Positions 1 through 5,071 of a stretch of 5,071 nucleotides of DNA are shown in pieces. Location of the stretch: positions 1 to 5,071 of the forward strand of contig CAMLEX010000428.1 of NCBI GenBank assembly GCA_946479055.1, read 5' to 3'. The translations under genes were made by a program, and so were the position numbers. How positions within the stretch are numbered: position 1 is the stretch's first letter; every line of letters starts with the position of its first letter. Source of the stretch: an uncultured Bacteroidota bacterium. Its GTDB lineage: Bacteria; Bacteroidota; Bacteroidia; Chitinophagales; Chitinophagaceae. The notes under the pieces were generated by a model. The model was not told where the DNA came from. It was given only the letters and a program-made list of their open reading frames with translations, and did no database searches.

Positions 1-2
1 GC

Positions 3-101
3 TCAAGACGCAAGGGCAAACAAAAGAAACAAGTCGATGCTCCTCCGTTATCTAACGAAGAACTCTTGGAGCGTCATGCCAGGTACTATAAACTTTATTA
101 G
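3..101 (+). CDS. C-terminal end of an unidentified protein (partial, possibly chimeric)
   Basis: An open frame enters from the left edge and runs 32 codons to a TAG at 99-101. The visible peptide begins with a basic stretch (SRRKGKQKKQ) and ends in a charged, helix-prone tail (LSNEELLERHARYYKLY). That looks like a genuine hydrophilic protein C-terminus, but I do not recognise the family. The last 50 bases overlap, tail to tail, the 3' end of the minus-strand beta-helix gene. The final YYKLY codons are the antisense of beta-helix codons that still read as family-like sequence, so this frame may itself have been cut and closed by a chance stop after a rearrangement. The first 85 bases are noticeably richer in G+C (41 of 85 by hand count) than the operon to the right. 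A transposase tail is one possibility, but nothing here proves it. Confidence 0.35.
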   Translation, partial: SRRKGKQKKQVDAPPLSNEELLERHARYYKLY

Positions 102-819
102 CGTTTAATGTAATGTTATTACCTCCTGCCGCCGCAATGCCGTAATTACCTGGGTCAACCAATAAATTATTTTCAACACGCACCCAATTACCTCCATAAT
201 CCCCTCCCAGAATACCTCCGCCTGAAAGGCTTGGACCACCTCCCCTGAACTGATTACCAGATATATTTATCGGGCTTCCGCTAGTACCGCTGCTATTGAA
301 CATATTAACAAGATCCTCAGGATATGATTCTCCCTTAAAACATTCCCCTTTATTCCCAGTAACACTATTACCTGCTCCTGATACCCCATTAAATTGCACA
401 TATTGCCCCCTGGGAAAAGGGCCATGAACGTTAATAAATTGATTATTATTTACCTTTATGCCAGAAGATGACACAGCGTAGACGCCTGTCCGGTTATTAG
501 AAAAAAAGCAATTTTCAATAGTTATATTACTACTACCTTCAATGCTGACAGCTTCGCCCAATGAAGCTCCAAAATAACAATTACGGATGGTTATATTATT
601 ACTATTGAAAATTTGGATAATATCACCTAACGGATTTTTAAAAGAAAGATTTTCAATAATTAAATTAGACTGGCCATTAATAATCCGTGAGGACCCTGTT
701 GGTAACGTAAGATAATTTGTTTGGGAAAATGCAAACTGACAACAGCAAAGAAATAAGAATGTTGCATAATAGTTTCGGGTAACGTTACGGGGTGTAACGT
801 AGTTTTTCGTAGGGTACAT
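52..819 (-). CDS. Secreted right-handed parallel beta-helix protein, probably C-terminally truncated
   Basis: The first ATG of this minus-strand frame is at 819, giving 255 residues. An earlier TTG at 879 would add 20 residues ahead of the signal peptide and is less likely. Residues 1-33 look like a Sec signal peptide: basic n-region with Lys5, Arg11 and Arg15, hydrophobic core about 17-31 containing three adjacent Cys, and cleavage near FAFS/Q. There is no convincing lipobox. The rest consists of short repeats of the beta-helix type, rich in Asn and with alternating hydrophobic residues (NITIRNCYF, NITIENCFF, GIKVNNNQF, NITLNANKVY). These coils stack into a solenoid typical of polysaccharide lyases, hydrolases and epimerases. 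A GESYPED segment (163-169) and a DPGNYGIA segment (222-229) look like conserved parts of a Bacteroidota family. From memory, relatives continue well past the NKVYS segment, whereas this protein switches to unrelated TWHDAPRVLR and stops. It is therefore probably truncated and perhaps inactive. Its substrate is unknown. It is transcribed away from the glycosyltransferase operon. Confidence 0.75.
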   Translation of the reverse strand: MYPTKNYVTPRNVTRNYYATFLFLCCCQFAFSQTNYLTLPTGSSRIINGQSNLIIENLSFKNPLGDIIQIFNSNNITIRNCYFGASLGEAVSIEGSSNITIENCFFSNNRTGVYAVSSSGIKVNNNQFINVHGPFPRGQYVQFNGVSGAGNSVTGNKGECFKGESYPEDLVNMFNSSGTSGSPINISGNQFRGGGPSLSGGGILGGDYGGNWVRVENNLLVDPGNYGIAAAGGNNITLNANKVYSTWHDAPRVLR

Positions 820-1202
820 ACGCTTAGGATATTGGATTATAATGCCTTCTGAACATATTGCGAGCAAAGCATATGCCAAAAGGTTGGTCTATCAGTCTAA
901 ATAACTTCTGTATCTCATTTCTTGTATTAAATCATTTTCACTAATTCAAAAGATCCGGAAGTTACTCTAATACTAATCTATTACTAATGTTTTTAAAAAC
1001 CAAGCTTAGGAGGGTTTGTATTTGCTTTTTTTTAAAATTGATAGTATAATGTGAATATTATTTCTATTTTTACGTACTGATAACTACTGAAGAATCCTAA
1101 ATCGCAGTACTGGTTTTAAACTGGAACTCGCCGTGCCAATTTCCTTCGACATTTCTTATTTGAATTAAACAAGCTTTTTTTAAGCTGGTAACTGACTTTA
1201 TT
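820..1202. other. Divergent intergenic region without a supportable gene
   Basis: This 383-bp AT-rich stretch separates the beta-helix gene (leftward) from the first glycosyltransferase (rightward) and must hold the promoters of both unless they lie elsewhere. I see no tRNA, rRNA, riboswitch or long open frame in it. It contains a direct repeat TACTAAT at 971-977 and 982-988, an AGGAGGG at 1008-1014 with no real gene behind it, an eight-T run at 1026-1033, and a promoter-like TTTG (1021-1024) followed after 20 nt by TATAATGTG (1045-1053). A small inverted repeat, AGCTT/AAGCT with a T5 loop, lies at 1172-1186, just ahead of the ATG at 1203. No exact TAnnTTTG element is present for either direction. 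Confidence 0.6.
1021..1053 (+). promoter_or_regulatory. Weak candidate promoter for the GT-A glycosyltransferase gene
   Basis: TTTG at 1021-1024 would serve as the Bacteroidota -33 element, and TATAATGTG at 1045-1053, 20 nt downstream, as the -7 region. The spacing is right, but the -7 element fits the TAnnTTTG consensus poorly; it resembles a classical TATAAT box instead. It would leave a leader of about 145 nt before the ATG at 1203. This is inference from spacing only. Confidence 0.2.
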
Positions 1203-2102
1203 ATGAAAACTCTTGCACCGATAGCACTTTTTTGTTATAAGCGGTTAGATACTCTTACACAAACTATTGAAGCATTACAACAAAATTATCTCGCAGCTGA
1301 AAGTGAATTGTTTATTTTTTCTGACGGCCCTAAAAAGGCCACTGACATACCTGTTATAGAAGCAATTCGAAATTATTTAAAATCAATTAACGGTTTCAAA
1401 AAAGTTATTATTACTGAGTCTGTAGTCAATAAGGGACTTGCTGCCTCTATAATAACAGGAGTAACAGAAATACTAAATAGATATGGGAAAATAATTGTTT
1501 TGGAAGATGACCTTCTGACAAGCAAAAATTTCCTGCTTTACATGAATCAGGGGCTTGATTATTATGAAAATAATCAGAAAATTTTTTCAGTCGGTGCTTT
1601 CAGCATTCCAATTACAGGATTAAAAGCCAACACTATTTATTTTACTCAACGTGCGGATTCCTGTGGCTGGGGTACCTGGCAGGATAGATGGAGCATAATT
1701 GACTGGGATGTGAAAGATTATCCCTCTTTAATAAAAGACAGATCCATCCAAAAAGCTTTCAATAGAATGGGATCCGATATGACTAGTTTGTTAAGCAAAC
1801 AAAGAAAAGGAAAGATAAATTCATGGGCAATACGATGGTGCTATCACCAATTCAAGTACGACCTTTTTTCTGTACACCCGGTTGTTTCCAAAATAAAAAA
1901 CATTGGTTTTGCTTCACCTGATGCCACACATACCAAAGAAAGCTTTAACAGGTTCGAAACACGACTTGACAACGATGAAACTATAGAAACTGATTTTAAT
2001 GTCCCGGTGAGACTTGAAAAAAAGATAATCCGGCAGTTTGTCCGTCCTTATACAATTCCTAACAGAATATGGTATAAAATACGAACCGTTTTATCGGTTT
2101 AA
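1203..2102 (+). CDS. GT-A fold glycosyltransferase (family 2 / GNT-I-like)
   Basis: This 299-residue protein should transfer a sugar from a nucleotide-sugar donor to a growing glycan on the cytoplasmic face of the membrane. The N-terminus PIALFCYKRLDTL is the first strand and loop of a GT-A Rossmann-like domain. SDGPK (40-44) and NKGLA (76-80) match the donor-binding loops of family 2-like enzymes. LEDD (100-103) occupies the place of the metal-binding DxD motif and is followed by the phrase SKNFLLYMNQ, as in GNT-I-like (GT13-related) transferases. CGWGTW (154-159) is an acceptor-side motif of this bacterial group, and a Trp-rich helix around 207-212 and NIGF (233-236) with a later THT (242-244) complete it. 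There is no signal peptide or transmembrane segment; the basic, aromatic C-terminus may touch the membrane. The ATG at 1203 is the first in the frame after a stop at 1161-1163, and it has no Shine-Dalgarno, as is usual in Bacteroidota. The exact donor and linkage cannot be read from sequence. Confidence 0.88.
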   Translation: MKTLAPIALFCYKRLDTLTQTIEALQQNYLAAESELFIFSDGPKKATDIPVIEAIRNYLKSINGFKKVIITESVVNKGLAASIITGVTEILNRYGKIIVLEDDLLTSKNFLLYMNQGLDYYENNQKIFSVGAFSIPITGLKANTIYFTQRADSCGWGTWQDRWSIIDWDVKDYPSLIKDRSIQKAFNRMGSDMTSLLSKQRKGKINSWAIRWCYHQFKYDLFSVHPVVSKIKNIGFASPDATHTKESFNRFETRLDNDETIETDFNVPVRLEKKIIRQFVRPYTIPNRIWYKIRTVLSV

Positions 2103-2109
2103 CTTTGCG

Positions 2110-2141
2110 TTTGAGAGATGCCAGCGCATTTCTTACTCTTG
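2110..2141 (+). promoter_or_regulatory. Candidate Bacteroidota-type promoter for the deacetylase-led operon
   Basis: TTTG at 2110-2113, a 20-nt spacer, then TACTCTTG at 2134-2141, which differs from the TAnnTTTG -7 consensus at one position. It lies in the 112-bp gap between the GT-A gene stop (2102) and the deacetylase ATG (2215), the only sizeable gap on the + strand after 1203 apart from the uncertain start of the WecG-type gene. Transcription would begin near 2148 and give a leader of roughly 65-70 nt. The call rests on the pattern alone. Confidence 0.4.
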
Positions 2142-2214
2142 ACAGAAACATTTTCAATATCCATATAGTTAAACATACTATTTAAATCACCGCCCAGAGA
2201 TAAACTGGTTTTTA

Positions 2215-2964
2215 ATGAACTCGAATTCTATCATAACAACAAGCTGGGACGACGGACATCCATTGGATTTTAAAATTGCGGGCCTGTTAGAAAAATATAA
2301 GCTCGGCGGGACGTTTTATATTCCAAAAAACAATGCCGAAAATCCGGTTATGGATGCATCTAAGATCCGTTGTTTATCCGAAGATTTTGAAATTGGCGGA
2401 CATACTATAAATCATTTGGCAGTTGACGAGTTAAGTCAAAAAAAATGGGAGGAAGAAGTGAACCAATGTTTTACATGGCTCAATGAAATAACAGGGGTTG
2501 AACCTGTCTGCTTTTGTTTTCCAAGAGGGAAATACAATTCGGTTGCTGCCAATGCTGTTTTTAAAGCCGGTTTTAAACTGGCAAGAACAACGGAGCTAAT
2601 GACCATAACTAAACCCTTAGCTCGCAGAATTATTCCAACTACTATCCAAATTTTTGATCATAGCAGGCTGACTTATTTCAAACATTTATTAAAAAGAAGA
2701 AAATTTGGAAACCTTTTTTTTTGGGTTACAAATAATAGTGAGAAAGAATTAGACCGCTTGGTTGACAAATATCTGACCGAGGTTATTGCAAGTAAAGGTT
2801 ATTTGCACATATGGGGACACTCATGGGAAATTGAAAAATATGATCTCTGGAAAAAATTGGAAACAGTACTTAAGCGGATATCCGGAGTTGCAGAAGTAAA
2901 TTACGTACCAAATAAATACCTGGTGGCAACAGAAAATCAAAGAACATCCGTAATCAGTTTATGA
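2215..2964 (+). CDS. Polysaccharide deacetylase family protein (NodB homology, CE4), no signal peptide
   Basis: This 249-residue protein is a metal-dependent N- or O-deacetylase of the NodB/CE4 type. Motif 1 is TSWDDG (9-14), with Asp12 as the expected catalytic base and Asp13 as metal ligand. Motif 2 is HTINH (63-67), supplying the two metal-binding histidines. FPRGKYN (102-108) corresponds to motif 3, which shapes the active-site groove. HIWGHSWE (198-205) stands where the C-terminal catalytic His motif is expected. The TSWDDG and WGHSWE forms are typical of a Bacteroidota subgroup rather than of chitin-oligosaccharide deacetylases. The full NodB core is present and the catalytic motif starts at residue 9, so there is no room for a signal peptide and the enzyme is predicted to be cytoplasmic. 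It probably acts on a lipid-linked or nucleotide-linked acetylated sugar during repeat-unit assembly. Its stop overlaps the next gene's start by 4 nt (ATGA), indicating translational coupling. A run of nine T (2714-2722) lies inside the gene. The true substrate is unknown. Confidence 0.88.
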   Translation: MNSNSIITTSWDDGHPLDFKIAGLLEKYKLGGTFYIPKNNAENPVMDASKIRCLSEDFEIGGHTINHLAVDELSQKKWEEEVNQCFTWLNEITGVEPVCFCFPRGKYNSVAANAVFKAGFKLARTTELMTITKPLARRIIPTTIQIFDHSRLTYFKHLLKRRKFGNLFFWVTNNSEKELDRLVDKYLTEVIASKGYLHIWGHSWEIEKYDLWKKLETVLKRISGVAEVNYVPNKYLVATENQRTSVISL

Positions 2965-4073
2965 AACCTAAAATTCTTTTTATTCTGCATCTTCCGCCAC
3001 CTGTACATGGTGCCGCCCTGATGGGCAGCTATGTAAAGACAAGTAATAAAATAAACGATAATTTTGACTGCAACTTTATCAATCTATCAGCATCAAAAAG
3101 TATCGACACAATTGGAAAATTGGGCTTAAAAAAAACACTTTTTTTCTTTCGCTTGCTGCTATCAACTCTTAAAGCATTATTGAAGAAAAAATATGATCTC
3201 TGTTATGTGACTATTACAAGCAATGGGACTGCCTTCTATAAAGATTTTTTTGTAGTAACAGTTTTAAAAATTTTCAGAAAAAAGATATTACTGCACTTTC
3301 ATAATAAAGGGGTGGAAGAAGGAACTAAAGCAAATAAAATCAACTATTACTTGTACAAATTCGTCCTTGGCGGTAAGAAAACCAGAGTTGTTCTTTTATC
3401 ACCATTTTTGTATTACGATATCAAACAATATGTAGACCAAAACCGAGTTTATTATTGTGCAAATGGCATACCTGATCCTGATCACAGCCCTTCTATTCCC
3501 ATAAAAAAAATAACTGAACCTGTACGCTTGCTATTCCTGTCAAATATGATGGTTGCTAAAGGAGTTTTTGTATTATTAGAAGCTTGCGTACAATTAAAGA
3601 AAAAGAATATACTTTTTGAATGTCACTTTGTTGGCGATTGGCTGGATATAACTCAAGCATCTTTTTATCAAAAAGTTACTGAGTTAAATTTATCAAATAA
3701 TGTATTTGCCTATGGCAAAAAATATGACCAGGAAAAAAAATCATTTTATCAGCAATCCGACATTTTTGTATTTCCGTCACTCAATGAAGCCTTTGGGCTG
3801 GTATTGCTTGAAGCGATGCAATTTGAATTACCTATTGTTGCGAGTAATGAAGGCGGGATACCAGACGTAGTATTAGACAATAAAACAGGCTATATTGTTC
3901 TCAAAAACGATCCGGATGAATTGGCGTGCAGATTAATTTCCCTGATCAGGGATCCTACGTTGCGACGGACAATGGGACTTGCCGGAAAAAAAAGATTTGA
4001 AGAAAACTTTACGTTGAACAAATTTGAAGATAGGTTGATCCAAATTATGAATGAATTTGCCGGCGCTGCTTAA
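2961..4073 (+). CDS. Glycosyltransferase family 4 (GT-B fold)
   Basis: This 370-residue protein is a retaining glycosyltransferase of the GT4 family, with two Rossmann-like domains and a donor site in the C-terminal half. The N-terminal domain starts KILFILHLPPPVHGAA; the PPPVHGA loop (12-18) is the glycine-containing acceptor/phosphate loop common in bacterial GT4 enzymes, and HFHNKG (112-117) is the next conserved strand end. In the C-terminal domain, SNMMVAKG (Lys200) is the donor-phosphate-binding region, EAFGLVLLE (276-284) is the E-x7-E motif, and EGGIPDVV (from 297) follows it as in the family. Two hydrophobic helices in the first half (around 58-75 and 95-110) are compatible with membrane association, but no clear transmembrane anchor is seen. 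The start is fixed by the 4-nt overlap with the deacetylase gene. It probably adds one sugar of the repeat unit on the cytoplasmic side. The sugar is not predictable. Several A or T runs of 7-8 bases occur in the gene, but the frame is intact. Confidence 0.93.
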   Translation: MKPKILFILHLPPPVHGAALMGSYVKTSNKINDNFDCNFINLSASKSIDTIGKLGLKKTLFFFRLLLSTLKALLKKKYDLCYVTITSNGTAFYKDFFVVTVLKIFRKKILLHFHNKGVEEGTKANKINYYLYKFVLGGKKTRVVLLSPFLYYDIKQYVDQNRVYYCANGIPDPDHSPSIPIKKITEPVRLLFLSNMMVAKGVFVLLEACVQLKKKNILFECHFVGDWLDITQASFYQKVTELNLSNNVFAYGKKYDQEKKSFYQQSDIFVFPSLNEAFGLVLLEAMQFELPIVASNEGGIPDVVLDNKTGYIVLKNDPDELACRLISLIRDPTLRRTMGLAGKKRFEENFTLNKFEDRLIQIMNEFAGAA

Positions 4074-4131
4074 TGGCTACGCTGTTCGCTATTTAATAAA
4101 AAGAATTATAAACCCTACCAAATCTGTTTTC

Positions 4132-4920
4132 ATGACTCAGTTTTACTCTACTCATACATTATCATCAAATATATCTGATATGGAAACAATTCCATCTTTA
4201 AACATCCTGGGTTACAATGTATTCAATTCTTCCCTGCAGAATGTTTCTTTTGCAGAAAAAAAACTATTAAACACATTCAGCCCGAATTCATACGGTCTTG
4301 CCACAAAGGATAAGGAATTCAGAGAAGCACTAAAAGGTACTGATATACTCGTATTAGATGGTATTGGAATTGCATTAGGTTCGATAGTACTTCATGGAAA
4401 AAATATTAAAAAAATTGCCGGACAAGATTGCTTTGATTACTTTGTTGCTGAAGCTAATAAAAATAATCAAAAGGTTTTTTTTATGGGTTCTAGTACTGAA
4501 ACATTGCAAAAAATAACTACCCGTTTAAAAAAAGAATATCCTAATATCAGATCATCATTTTATTCTCCCCCGTTCAAGCCAGTTTTTTCAGAAGAGGATA
4601 ACACTGTAATTATTGATGCTATCAATGCATTTGAACCAGATATACTTTTTGTAGGACTTACAGCTCCTAAACAGGAAAAATGGGCTTATCAACATAAAGA
4701 CAGAATAAACGTCAGGGTAATATCTACAATAGGAAACGTGTTTGACTGGTATGCCGGCAATAGTGCCAGACCTGCTAAGATCTGGGTCAAACTTAGATTA
4801 GAGTGGTTGGTTCGTATATTTTTGCGCCCTGAGATATTTAAGCGCAATACCGGGAATCAACTGATATTTTTAAAAGACCTTTTATTACACATTACTTATA
4901 TAAAAAGAATTAAAGCTTAA
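4132..4920 (+). CDS. WecG/TagA/CpsF family glycosyltransferase
   Basis: Family members transfer N-acetylmannosamine or its uronic acid from UDP to undecaprenyl-diphosphate-linked GlcNAc (TagA in wall teichoic acid, WecG in enterobacterial common antigen), on the cytoplasmic membrane surface. From the ATG at 4132 the protein has 262 residues. The domain begins at LNILGYNVF (23-31). TFSPNSY (48-54) is the N-terminal substrate motif, DGIGIALGS starts at Asp76, the expected catalytic Asp, FMGSSTETLQKI is the nucleotide-binding strand-loop-helix, and GLTAPKQEKW (175-184, Gln181) is the family signature. The tail with FDWYAG and RPEIFKR resembles the membrane-binding C-terminal appendage. The start is uncertain. 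ATG at 4051 overlaps the GT4 gene by 23 nt and adds 27 unconserved residues. ATG at 4180 gives 246 residues, closest to known family lengths, but leaves a 106-nt gap. None has a Shine-Dalgarno. Position 50 is Ser where I expect Asn. The sugar transferred here is inferred, not shown. Confidence 0.92.
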   Translation: MTQFYSTHTLSSNISDMETIPSLNILGYNVFNSSLQNVSFAEKKLLNTFSPNSYGLATKDKEFREALKGTDILVLDGIGIALGSIVLHGKNIKKIAGQDCFDYFVAEANKNNQKVFFMGSSTETLQKITTRLKKEYPNIRSSFYSPPFKPVFSEEDNTVIIDAINAFEPDILFVGLTAPKQEKWAYQHKDRINVRVISTIGNVFDWYAGNSARPAKIWVKLRLEWLVRIFLRPEIFKRNTGNQLIFLKDLLLHITYIKRIKA

Positions 4921-4923
4921 ACT

Positions 4924-5071
4924 ATGTTAAAAGTCGCATTGATCGGAGCTGGTAAAATGGGAATTTCACATTTATCAATATTGGGAGCATCTTCGGAAGC
5001 TGAGGTTGTCGGGGTTTGTGATACCTCGAAGATGGTAAATGATTTTTTAACAAAGTATGGCAATTTTAATT
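4924..5071 (+). CDS. Gfo/Idh/MocA family oxidoreductase, N-terminal fragment (runs off the window)
   Basis: The first 49 codons are visible. The N-terminus LKVALIGAGKMGISH is the first strand and glycine loop of a Rossmann NAD(P)-binding domain, with GxGxxG at residues 8-13. The second strand VVGVCD ends in Asp33, the acidic residue that usually contacts the adenosine ribose. This arrangement, with His directly after the loop helix start and a short helix to the second strand, is typical of Gfo/Idh/MocA enzymes. In polysaccharide clusters these often oxidise C3 of UDP-HexNAc or UDP-HexNAcA (WlbA-like) or reduce a keto-sugar. Which one applies cannot be decided, since the catalytic EKP region and C-terminal domain lie beyond the window. 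It starts 3 nt after the stop of the WecG-type gene, so it is very probably in the same operon. Confidence 0.82.
   Translation, partial: MLKVALIGAGKMGISHLSILGASSEAEVVGVCDTSKMVNDFLTKYGNFN

Noticed and set aside
865..873. CAAAGCATA on the + strand, read on the minus strand as a possible -7 box for the beta-helix gene
   Set aside because: The spacing between TA and TTTG is three bases instead of two, and no TTTG lies at the proper -33 distance.
820..879. Extending the beta-helix gene to a TTG start at 879
   Set aside because: It adds 20 residues in front of an already adequate signal peptide, uses a rare start codon, and has no ribosome binding site; the ATG at 819 is simpler.
1172..1186. AGCTT/AAGCT inverted repeat with T5 loop as a regulatory hairpin before the GT-A gene
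   Set aside because: A 5-bp, AT-rich stem is too weak to support a terminator or attenuator call.
2118..2129. ATGC-CAGC-GCAT hairpin followed by TTTCTT as a terminator of the GT-A gene
   Set aside because: The stem is only 4 bp and the T-run is interrupted; it also lies within the promoter candidate spacer.
1112..2581. A 13-base repeat GGTTTTAAACTGG at 1112-1124 and 2569-2581
   Set aside because: One copy lies within the deacetylase coding sequence, and a single 13-mer match in 5 kb of AT-rich DNA is not unexpected by chance.
1..5071. CRISPR array, tRNA/rRNA genes, complete insertion sequence or toxin-antitoxin pair
   Set aside because: No regularly spaced repeats, no tRNA-like cloverleaf sequences, no terminal inverted repeats with a transposase, and no small gene pair were seen on either strand.

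Overview
The window looks like part of an exopolysaccharide, capsule or O-antigen type biosynthesis locus from a member of the Bacteroidota, perhaps from the Chitinophagaceae/Sphingobacteriaceae side. The reasons are AT-rich DNA, start codons with almost no Shine-Dalgarno sequences, one good match to the Bacteroidota promoter pattern TTTG-N20-TAnnTTTG, and proteins that read like Bacteroidota versions of their families. The assignment rests on recognition, not on a search.

Layout. Positions 1-101 hold a short open frame entering from the left edge on the + strand (unidentified, C-terminal end only). It overlaps tail-to-tail with a minus-strand gene (819 down to 52) for a secreted right-handed beta-helix protein that appears to have lost its C-terminal part. 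A 383-bp divergent intergenic region (820-1202) follows. It has no gene I can support, but contains an orphan perfect Shine-Dalgarno sequence, a short direct repeat and a weak promoter-like element.

From 1203 to the right edge all genes are on the + strand: a GT-A glycosyltransferase with an LEDD motif (1203-2102), a 112-bp gap with the best promoter candidate of the window (2110-2141), a NodB-type polysaccharide deacetylase without a signal peptide (2215-2964), a GT-B family 4 glycosyltransferase joined to it by a 4-nt ATGA overlap (2961-4073), a WecG/TagA/CpsF-family glycosyltransferase (stop at 4920, start uncertain), and, 3 nt later, the N-terminus of a Gfo/Idh/MocA-type oxidoreductase that runs off the window (4924-5071).

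How the genes fit together (inference). The WecG/TagA-type enzyme would add an N-acetylmannosamine-type sugar early on an undecaprenyl-linked acceptor. The GT4 and GT-A enzymes would extend the repeat unit. The oxidoreductase would help make or modify a nucleotide sugar, and the deacetylase would remove an acetyl group from a glycan or lipid-linked intermediate on the cytoplasmic side. The beta-helix protein, on the opposite strand, would act outside the cytoplasm on a polysaccharide if still functional.

I did not find a clearly new biological system here. The most unusual spots are the probable rearrangement junction near positions 79-90, the leaderless cytoplasmic deacetylase inside the operon, and an Asn-to-Ser change in a usually conserved motif of the WecG/TagA-type enzyme.
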